DNA of 64,000 nt, from positions 77,691-141,690 of the forward strand of contig DATGWL010000101.1 of assembly GCA_035299505.1 (NCBI GenBank). Direction: 5' to 3'. Source of the stretch: M3007 sp035299505 (GTDB lineage Bacteria; Bacteroidota; Bacteroidia; Chitinophagales; Saprospiraceae). Within the stretch, counting starts at the first letter, position 1. Each line of letters begins with the position of its first letter. The translations under genes were made by a program, and so were the position numbers. Below are positions 54,216 through 61,154 of this stretch, piece after piece. The notes under the pieces are model-generated. The model did not search any database, was not told where the DNA came from, and worked only from the letters and a program-made list of their open reading frames with translations.

Positions 54216-54271
54216 GGACATCCCATGCGTTTTGGTGGCGTTCTGATGCAAAGCAGTTTCAGCAAGTTGTC

Positions 54272-54321
54272 TGAAAATGAAAAAAAAATTTGGCAAATAA
54301 AAACCAACTTATTCATTTTCA
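54272..54321. repeat. AT-rich inverted repeat between ompH and hutH
   Basis: TGAAAATGAA (54272-54281) is the reverse complement of TTCATTTTCA (54312-54321). It stands in the 393-bp region upstream of both divergent genes, which otherwise holds promoter-like boxes and the CACT tract but no gene. Confidence 0.5.
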
Positions 54322-54450
54322 AAAATTTATGAAAAGAGCTTCCAATGCACGCACCAAGGTATTAACCAGTATTTAACCCGTTTTTCGCGCATTTTAACCA
54401 TGCTCATAAGCCAATAAATAGCACAATTACACAATTACTTACCTTCGCAC

Positions 54451-54499
54451 CCACTCATTCACCCACTCACTCACTCACTCATTCACTCATTCACTCACT
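54451..54499 (+). repeat. CACT tetranucleotide tract in the hutH leader
   Basis: The 49 bp before the hutH ATG at 54503 are CACT/CATT units on the sense strand, with a TACCTTCG box (54440-54447) right upstream. The transcript start should be within or next to the tract, so the leader would be nearly pure repeat. Confidence 0.88.
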
Positions 54500-54502
54500 A
54501 GG

Positions 54503-55999
54503 ATGCACCACATCAGCCCTGACCACCTTTCCCTCAACACCATCCACCAAATACTCCACGAACGTAATCCGCTTGCGCTTTCAGACGCTGCCCGGGAACG
54601 GATCCAGTTTTGCCGCACTTATCTGGAAAGCAAACTGAACGGCAACGATCAATTATATTATGGAATCAATACCGGTTTTGGCTCACTGTGTAATGTGCGC
54701 ATTTCCCCTTCGGATGTGGAAGATCTACAACACAATCTGGTAGTGAGCCATGCCTCCGGAATGGGCGATACTGTGCCTCAGGAAGTGTTAAAAATTATGC
54801 TGTTATTGAAAATCCAAAGCCTGTCTTATGGTCACTCAGGGGTCAGGGTGGAGGTTGTACAGCGATTGGTAGATTTCTATAACGCAGATGTTTTACCAGT
54901 GGTGTTTGAGTTGGGTTCTTTGGGCGCTTCCGGTGATTTGGCGCCTCTGGCTCATTTGAGTTTGCCTCTTATTGGTTTGGGTGAAGTGTGGTTTCAAGGT
55001 GAAAGACGATCTTCTGCAGATGTTTTACAGCTTTTTGGCTGGAAACCTCTGCGTTTTCAGGCCAAGGAAGCATTGGCTTTATTGAATGGCACTCAGTTTT
55101 CAGCTGCCTACACTGTTTGGTGTTTGTTGCAAACACGCCGGCTTTCTGCCCAGGCGGATTTGAATGCGGCCATTGGCTTCGACGGTTTTAACTGCCGGCT
55201 CTCACCGCTTGATGCGCATATACATCGTGTGCGCCCGCATGCCGGACAAATTCGCACGGCAGAAGTATTGCTGGAATGGCTTAATGGAAGCGCCATTGCC
55301 AACTCAGAAAAAACAGCAGTACAGGATCCTTATGCTTTCCGTTGCGTTCCTCAGGTACATGGGGCCAGCAAAGATGCTTTTGCTCATATCGAACATATGC
55401 TGGATACGGAAATCAACTCTGTTACTGATAATCCCAATATTTTCCCGGAGGATGATCTGATTGTTTCGGGAGGAAATTTCCATGCGCAGCCCTTGGCTTT
55501 ACCCCTTGATTACCTGGCTATTGCTTTATCTGAACTGGGTAGTATTTCAGAGCGAAGGGTATATCAACTCATTGGCGGACAAAGAGGTTTGCCGCCTTTT
55601 CTGACGGATGATCCGGGACTGCATTCCGGTTTGATGATTGCACAGTACACAGCTGCTGCCATAGTAAACCAGAATAAGACCTTGTGTGCGCCATCCTCCA
55701 CCGATAGTATTGTGAGTTGTAATGGCCAGGAAGACCATGTGAGCATGGCTGCCAACGCCGCTACCAAAGCCCGAAGGGTAGTACTTAATCTGGAGCGACT
55801 GCTTGCCATTGAGTTCATGACGGCCATGCAGGCGCTGGATTACCGCAAGCCCCTTACTTCAAGCCCACGTATAGAAGCCATACGAGAGCAGTACCGGGCT
55901 GTAGTATCTCGTTTGGAGGCCGACCGGGTAATCAGTGTAGATCTGGAGAAAACCGTGCAGTTTCTGCGCAGCCTGAAATGGGGTTCGCCAGCAGCGTAA
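54503..55999 (+). CDS. hutH: Histidine ammonia-lyase
   Basis: The 498-residue enzyme deaminates histidine to urocanate. It has the MIO-forming Ala-Ser-Gly in GSLGASGDLAPLAHL (around residue 140), YGINTGFGSLCN near residue 52, and the active-site NGQEDHVSMA. Length and order are normal. hutU, hutI and hutG are not in the window. The ATG is 4 bp after a CACT tract. It converges with the ferredoxin-NADP reductase, with only 6 bp between stops. Confidence 0.94.
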   Translation: MHHISPDHLSLNTIHQILHERNPLALSDAARERIQFCRTYLESKLNGNDQLYYGINTGFGSLCNVRISPSDVEDLQHNLVVSHASGMGDTVPQEVLKIMLLLKIQSLSYGHSGVRVEVVQRLVDFYNADVLPVVFELGSLGASGDLAPLAHLSLPLIGLGEVWFQGERRSSADVLQLFGWKPLRFQAKEALALLNGTQFSAAYTVWCLLQTRRLSAQADLNAAIGFDGFNCRLSPLDAHIHRVRPHAGQIRTAEVLLEWLNGSAIANSEKTAVQDPYAFRCVPQVHGASKDAFAHIEHMLDTEINSVTDNPNIFPEDDLIVSGGNFHAQPLALPLDYLAIALSELGSISERRVYQLIGGQRGLPPFLTDDPGLHSGLMIAQYTAAAIVNQNKTLCAPSSTDSIVSCNGQEDHVSMAANAATKARRVVLNLERLLAIEFMTAMQALDYRKPLTSSPRIEAIREQYRAVVSRLEADRVISVDLEKTVQFLRSLKWGSPAA

Positions 56000-56005
56000 G
56001 GCATT

Positions 56006-57019
56006 TTACATGCCTTCGATGCCCGTAACGGTAGTGTACTTGAACGACAATTTTTTATCCGGATGGACAATTTTGAATGCTGACTGACAGGCCAGGGTAG
56101 CTTCGTGAAAACCACAGAGGATCAGTTTCAACTTTCCCGGATAGGTATTGATGTCTCCAATGGCAAAAATGCCTGGTACACTGGTAGCGTAATCGAAGGT
56201 ATTTACTTCGATGGCGTTTTTATCCACGCTCAATCCCCAATCGGCAATCGGGCCGAGTTTAGGAGTAAGCCCGAAAAGCGGAATAAAGTGGTCTACTTTT
56301 AGTTGACTTTCACCTTCGGTATCGTGTAAAACGGTTAAACTTTCCAGTTGGCCATTGCCTTGAAGACCAATCACTTGTGCATTAGTAATTAGTTTTACCC
56401 GTCCATTTTCTACGAGGTGGTATACTTTTTCCACGCTGTCGAGCGCGCCACGGAATTCTGTGCGACGGTGAATAAGGCTTACCTCATTGGCTACATCTGC
56501 CAGGTAAATAGTCCAATCGAGGGCAGAATCTCCGCCACCGGCAATGGCAATATTCTTGCCTTTGTACATTTCCGGGTTTCTGACGAAGTATTCGATGCCT
56601 TTTTCTTCGAACGCCTCAATATTTTCGATGGGTGGTTTACGTGGTTCAAAACTTCCCAGTCCTCCGGCAATAAAGATTACCGGCGCCAGGTGTTTTGTTC
56701 CGCGGTGGGTAGTTACCAACCAACGACCGTCTTCCTGTTTTTCCACCGTTTCGGCGCGTTCGTTGAGGGAAAATCCAGGGTTGAAGGGCTTGATTTGCTC
56801 CATCAGGTTGTCTACCAGATCGCCGGCCAACACACTGGGATAACCAGGGATGTCGTAAATAGGCTTTTTGGGATAGATTTCGGTGAGCTGTCCGCCAGGT
56901 TGTGGCAGGATATCAATGAGGTGACAACGTAGTTTTAGCAATCCGGCTTCGAAAACAGCGAACAAACCTACGGGGCCGGCGCCAATAATGAGGATGTCTG
57001 TTTCAATGGTGTCTTTCAT
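56006..57019 (-). CDS. Ferredoxin--NADP(+) reductase (thioredoxin-reductase-like type)
   Basis: The 337-residue flavoprotein has the FAD motif IIGAGPVGLFAVFEAG, PQPGGQL, an NADP site GGGDSALDW and the C-terminal GIFAIGDINTYPGKLKLI and FKYTTVTG typical of the YumC-like FNR branch. The CxxC of thioredoxin reductase is absent. It exchanges electrons between ferredoxin and NADP and may pair with the ferredoxin reduced by KorAB. It is the third gene of a run with the 130-residue membrane protein and the penicillin acylase. Confidence 0.92.
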   Translation of the reverse strand: MKDTIETDILIIGAGPVGLFAVFEAGLLKLRCHLIDILPQPGGQLTEIYPKKPIYDIPGYPSVLAGDLVDNLMEQIKPFNPGFSLNERAETVEKQEDGRWLVTTHRGTKHLAPVIFIAGGLGSFEPRKPPIENIEAFEEKGIEYFVRNPEMYKGKNIAIAGGGDSALDWTIYLADVANEVSLIHRRTEFRGALDSVEKVYHLVENGRVKLITNAQVIGLQGNGQLESLTVLHDTEGESQLKVDHFIPLFGLTPKLGPIADWGLSVDKNAIEVNTFDYATSVPGIFAIGDINTYPGKLKLILCGFHEATLACQSAFKIVHPDKKLSFKYTTVTGIEGM

Positions 57020-57075
57020 GATAGAACGCGGTCTCTTACCAATGTCAGACCGCCGAAAATGGTTGATTGATGTAA

Positions 57076-57468
57076 TTATCTGCGTCTTTTTTCCTGCAGG
57101 TATCCTTTCCTGGATGGTTTGATCAGCATGTCTTTACCCAACTTGCCTGTCAGGGCTCCTAAAGCTGCGATGAGTCCTCCCATGAAACCGGTAAGCCATA
57201 AGAGTTGCATACTGCTGGCTCCTTGAAATAGCTGGCCAACTTTTCCGGACAGGACGCTTTCATTTGCGCTGTCCAGCAGCCAGGCTGCGATGATCCAGAG
57301 AATACTGCCTCCCAGCAAACCTGCTGCAAATGCCTGCCAGGCACTTTTACAAAGCCATGCAGCAATCAATCCGGCAATGATGGCCAGCGACCACCAGGGC
57401 AAACCAAAGTGAGAAAGTTGGCCCAAAGCTAAAATCAACAACGCTGCCAATAAGGTGTTTTTCATCAT
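57076..57468 (-). CDS. Small membrane protein of unknown function
   Basis: The 130-residue protein has about four hydrophobic segments (LLAALLILALGQL, WWSLAIIAGLIAAWLC, AAGLLGGSILWIIAAWLL, LLWLTGFMGGLIAALGAL) and a strongly basic C-terminus (KPSRKGYLQEKRRR). The family was not recognised. It begins 20 bp after the penicillin acylase stop and precedes the ferredoxin-NADP reductase by 56 bp, so it is probably in one transcript with them. Confidence 0.7.
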   Translation of the reverse strand: MMKNTLLAALLILALGQLSHFGLPWWSLAIIAGLIAAWLCKSAWQAFAAGLLGGSILWIIAAWLLDSANESVLSGKVGQLFQGASSMQLLWLTGFMGGLIAALGALTGKLGKDMLIKPSRKGYLQEKRRR

Positions 57469-57488
57469 CTAAAGGATTGATTTTGATC

Positions 57489-59981
57489 CTATTTTGCGGT
57501 GAGTTTTTGTCGGCCCAGAATTCTTGGGCTGTTTTCGCCGGCAGATTTCAGGAATAACAGCTCATAATAGTTGCCGCTGGCCCAGGTTTCCACCATATTA
57601 TCGTAGTATTTACTACCGGGGTTTCCACTTTGTCCTCCCGGAAATACCCCCAGTGCCTGAACCTGATCGCCTAGTTCTACAATCATTCTCCAGGATGGCC
57701 CGTTGGTTTGCGACATGGCATTGGGGGCAGTGCGGTGGCCGCCAATTTTCAGGTCGAGTATGCTGAATGCATCAATGAGCCCCAGGTGTTTCAACATGAA
57801 ACCTTTGGCTTGTCCGTATGCCACCTTTTTATCCGGGTGTTGCCGGTAGTAGGCTTGCATTTTTTGGAAAGATTCCTCTACAATGTTTCGGGCTGTTTCT
57901 TTTTCAGGAGTTGTTGGATGGTCGAAATAAACATTGGAGGTGTCAGTTTCCAGGATTTCGATGAAACGCCAGGCTTCCGGGTAAACCATGCTGATTTTGG
58001 CATTTTTGCTTCGGTTGAGGTCGTCGGTAGGTACTTTCCCGTTAGGCTGGTTTTCCAGCATAGCTATTTCATCCCAGGTGGCTGTGTAGCAGGAATCGAA
58101 CCAGGTATCGAAGAGGGTAGGGGCCAGCATTTCTGATTCATAACGGTAATTCCAGTTTTTGAATTCAGCAAGCAGTGATTGTCCTTCTGCATCGAGTTTA
58201 CTCGCGTCCAACATGCGCAACATAATGGGCAGGGCATCGGCTGCTCTTTGACTGAAGTTGTCCATTTGCATGTTTTTCATGCTGTCAACCGTTGCCTGTG
58301 TCATACTGCTCAGCCGGTTGTAGATCCGACGGCTCCGCCAGTCTTCAAAATTACCCAGGTAATAGTATGGGTAGGAAGGTGGTGTGGAGTGTTGGTTGGC
58401 TGAGAAGACAAATCCTCGGCTGGGGTTTTTCATGCATGGAACCAGTGCTGCAGGGATGTAGCTGTGCCATGCATTCATCCAGGAACCGCCGTCTTGCACA
58501 AAACGTCCCTGTTGCTGGCCGCGAACGGGATATTTGCCTTGTGGTTGAATAGCTATATCGCCATTTTTAGACGCAAAAACGAAATTTTGTGCTGGCGAAT
58601 CGAAGCCCGGGATGGCATTTTTATAATCCTCGTAGCTCTTGCCTTTATCCAGCCCCAGGAAAGCGTCAAAGGCGCTTTGTTCTGGCACGTCGTGGGCTAT
58701 CCAGCGTAAAGCGCAGTCTTTGAGCGGGTTTTCAGGGTCAAAATCATAGGTTACAGGACCAAAAACAGTGTATCTCACCGTATCCCGGAAGATTGGTTTG
58801 CCCTTAATCTTAATTTCTTCGTATCGGAACTGAACGGTTTTTTCTTCGTTGTCCAGTTTGTAGCGTGTCCGGTCTGAGCCAGTCCAGTGGATTTTATACC
58901 AATCCGATACATCCTGGCTTACATTGGTGACACCCCAGGCAATGTTCTCGTTGAATCCAATGACCACACCAGGCACGCCTGGCAGCGACACACCATAGGT
59001 GTTCATTTCCGGCGTGTGCAATTGTACCTGATACCAAATAGATGGCAGGGTCAGGTTCAGGTGCGGGTCATTGCAAAGTATTGGTTTGCCCGATTTGGTT
59101 TTGGCGCCTGAGAGCGCCCAGTTATTACTTCCGGTGATTGGTCCATCATTCAAATAATCCCTTTCCTGTCCTTCTATAGTTCCAAGAGCATTGGTGGTGC
59201 TGGCCACGAATGGTGGAGGCAGAAGCGGGTGTATATCGAGCCATTGCCCGGTGTCCGGAACAACAGCCTGCTGCTTTGGATTCCATTCCGGATAGAGATA
59301 ATTGAATGCATCGGCGCCCAGTTCGGCGTAGGTATTGGTGTTTTCCAGGTCGTCTTCCCAGGCGCAGAGCGTTTCTGCCATGGCTTCTGTGACTAAAGCG
59401 GCCTTGAGTGGAGTCCAGAGTTCAGGTGTATAGTTCAGCAATTTAAATTCAATGGGCCAATCTGACGGGCCGGACTGGTTGATCCAGGCATTTACGCCTT
59501 CAGTGTATGCTTCCAGCAATTGCATAGTAGCCGGCGATTTTTTCCAGCCAATGAGGTCGTTCTCAGCGGCATAAACCATACCTCTGCGGCGGGCAATCCT
59601 GTCGAGTTTAAAGGTGCGTTCTCCCAGGATTTCAGACAATCTGCCGGAAGCTTTCCGGGCAGTGATATCCATTTGCCAGAGCCTGTGTTGGGCTGTTACA
59701 AAGCCTTGCGCGCGCGCGGCGTCTTCCAGGTTTTGGGCAAAGATGTGCGGAACCATCAGGTCGTCGTACACGATTTCCACCTCCCCTTTAAGTCCGGGAA
59801 TTTTGATGTCTTTAAACCCCGGTTTGCCGGCAGGTTCGGCGTTGGTCCAAAATCCGGAAAATGGGTTAAAAAAGGAGCCCAGGGGAGGAATGCTTTTGTC
59901 GCCCATTGGAATGGGTTGGCTGAGTTGCCATAAAAGCCCGAGGGTTAATGTTAAGGCGGCGATAAATTTTATGAAACGCAT
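57489..59981 (-). CDS. Penicillin acylase family (S45 Ntn) hydrolase
   Basis: The protein of about 830 residues has a signal-type N-terminus and the Ntn layout of family S45: an alpha region with EIVYDDLMVPHIFAQNLED, a spacer, and the autocleavage/nucleophile site GPITGSNNWALSG (Ser just after Gly), followed by the beta chain (NDPHLNLTLPSIWYQ, GVPGVVIGFNENIAWGVTNV). It hydrolyses amides outside or in the periplasm, such as acyl-homoserine lactones or beta-lactams; the true substrate is unknown. I chose the ATG at 59981 because a TATCTTAG promoter-like box sits just upstream; ATG 59993 is the alternative. Confidence 0.88.
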   Translation of the reverse strand: MRFIKFIAALTLTLGLLWQLSQPIPMGDKSIPPLGSFFNPFSGFWTNAEPAGKPGFKDIKIPGLKGEVEIVYDDLMVPHIFAQNLEDAARAQGFVTAQHRLWQMDITARKASGRLSEILGERTFKLDRIARRRGMVYAAENDLIGWKKSPATMQLLEAYTEGVNAWINQSGPSDWPIEFKLLNYTPELWTPLKAALVTEAMAETLCAWEDDLENTNTYAELGADAFNYLYPEWNPKQQAVVPDTGQWLDIHPLLPPPFVASTTNALGTIEGQERDYLNDGPITGSNNWALSGAKTKSGKPILCNDPHLNLTLPSIWYQVQLHTPEMNTYGVSLPGVPGVVIGFNENIAWGVTNVSQDVSDWYKIHWTGSDRTRYKLDNEEKTVQFRYEEIKIKGKPIFRDTVRYTVFGPVTYDFDPENPLKDCALRWIAHDVPEQSAFDAFLGLDKGKSYEDYKNAIPGFDSPAQNFVFASKNGDIAIQPQGKYPVRGQQQGRFVQDGGSWMNAWHSYIPAALVPCMKNPSRGFVFSANQHSTPPSYPYYYLGNFEDWRSRRIYNRLSSMTQATVDSMKNMQMDNFSQRAADALPIMLRMLDASKLDAEGQSLLAEFKNWNYRYESEMLAPTLFDTWFDSCYTATWDEIAMLENQPNGKVPTDDLNRSKNAKISMVYPEAWRFIEILETDTSNVYFDHPTTPEKETARNIVEESFQKMQAYYRQHPDKKVAYGQAKGFMLKHLGLIDAFSILDLKIGGHRTAPNAMSQTNGPSWRMIVELGDQVQALGVFPGGQSGNPGSKYYDNMVETWASGNYYELLFLKSAGENSPRILGRQKLTAK

Positions 59982-60222
59982 GTGAAGAGACATGAAGCGG
60001 CTAAGATAGAGGGAAAATGAAAAAAATGGACCTTTTCAGCCTTAAAACAAATCTTTTTACCGTATAATGTTTTTTTCATGGACGAAGATTTGGCAGGTTG
60101 GGATGCCTTGTATTAGGGAAACAAAAATTTTTACAAAAAAAAGCTGTCAAAAAGTTGATGTTTCCCGTTAAATCCCCCTAAAATTGCAGCAAGTAGTTTT
60201 TGTGTTTATTTGTTTGGGTTAG

Positions 60223-60260
60223 AATCCCTCGCTGCAAACAGTGAGGGATTTCTTTTTTTT
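60223..60260 (+). terminator. Intrinsic terminator pointing away from any annotated gene
   Basis: AATCCCTCGCTG (60223-60234) pairs with CAGTGAGGGATT (60239-60250, one mismatch) around CAAA and is followed by TCTTTTTTTT. It works on the plus strand, but the nearest plus-strand gene ends more than 4 kb upstream, so it may end a small RNA from the 59994-60222 region. That region is AT-rich and holds no coding frame that I can support. Confidence 0.65.
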
Positions 60261-60275
60261 ACTGAATCGGGCAAA

Positions 60276-60313
60276 TAAAAAAGGGGGTCAGTTGTGCGAC
60301 TGACCCCCTTTTT
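60276..60313 (-). terminator. Terminator of the TPR gene
   Basis: A perfect 15-bp stem joins 60278-60292 and 60299-60313 (AAAAAGGGGGTCAGT and its complement) around a 6-nt loop. T-runs occur on both sides, so it can act in both directions. It sits about 20 bp after the stop at 60332. Confidence 0.85.
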
Positions 60314-60331
60314 AGTATTCCTGAAAGACAA

Positions 60332-61033
60332 TTATTCCTTCGGGCCGCCTTGCAAACGGTAGATGTATTTCTCCACATCGCGCCAGTCGCCGGATTGTGG
60401 GTTGGCAACTTCTACACGAATTCTTTCATAAGCTTTAAGAGCCGCATCCTTATTGCCCTGGCGCTCGTTGAGCATACCCAGTTTTTTCAGGTAATACAGC
60501 AAAAGCAGATCGTTTTCAGTAGAATTAGCCGCTTTTTCGTAGAAGTCGAGGGCTTTGTTATAGTCTTCTTTTTCAGCGTAGCAATCGCCAAGAACACCAT
60601 ATTTCACTGCAGGAAGCATAGAGCCTTCTGCATCAAAATCTTCCATTTGAGCAATGGCATTGTCAAAATCTCCGCTTTGGAGATAGCAAATACCTGCGTA
60701 ATAGTGAGCCATGTTTCCGGCAGGGGTACCGCTGAATTTGTCGGCAAGTGCCAGGAAACCGTCGAAACCACCACCCGGATCATTTAAAGCGAGTTGGAAG
60801 GAGTCGCGACCGAACTGTTGTTCTGCCTGCCACATAGCGGCAACAGCTTCTTCTTGTTTTGGCTTGACCACCATTTCTTTATACAACCACCAGCCGGCTA
60901 CGCCGAGTGCAATTGCACCAAGCACATAAAGGAGCAGGTTAGGATATTTTTCCCAAAATGGAGCAGTGCTGGAAGATGCGGTTACTTGTTCCACTTCTAC
61001 TACTTCGATCTGATCTGATTTGCGTTTAGCCAT
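60332..61033 (-). CDS. Membrane-anchored TPR protein (YfgM-like)
   Basis: The 233-residue protein has one hydrophobic anchor (LLLYVLGAIALGVAGWWLY, about 30-48) and a periplasmic-type TPR region (AHYYAGICYLQSGDFDNAIAQM, YGVLGDCYAEKEDYNKALDFYEKA, LKKLGMLNERQGNKDAALKAYERI). The layout matches YfgM-like proteins linked to the Sec translocon. The exact partner is not known. A minus-strand TACTTTTG box at 61075-61082 is a candidate promoter. Confidence 0.83.
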   Translation of the reverse strand: MAKRKSDQIEVVEVEQVTASSSTAPFWEKYPNLLLYVLGAIALGVAGWWLYKEMVVKPKQEEAVAAMWQAEQQFGRDSFQLALNDPGGGFDGFLALADKFSGTPAGNMAHYYAGICYLQSGDFDNAIAQMEDFDAEGSMLPAVKYGVLGDCYAEKEDYNKALDFYEKAANSTENDLLLLYYLKKLGMLNERQGNKDAALKAYERIRVEVANPQSGDWRDVEKYIYRLQGGPKE

Positions 61034-61074
61034 TGTTATACTGAATTTTAGTATCGCTTGTCAAAAAATGCCCG

Positions 61075-61082
61075 CAAAAGTA
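61075..61082 (-). promoter_or_regulatory. Predicted -7 promoter box for the TPR gene
   Basis: Minus-strand TACTTTTG matches TAnnTTTG and lies 41 bp upstream of the start codon. A TTG (61106-61108) 23 bp further upstream could be the -33 element. Confidence 0.5.
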
Positions 61083-61154
61083 GGTAAAGTTTACTTTGTG
61101 GGAAGCAATGGAGTAAAAATTGTTTGAAAAACCTGCATTTCTTTTGCGCTACCC

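Noticed and set aside
60181..60250. Possible tRNA from the GGGTTAGAATCCC-like segment
   Set aside because: The segment is half of the terminator stem; no acceptor, D or anticodon arms could be built around it.
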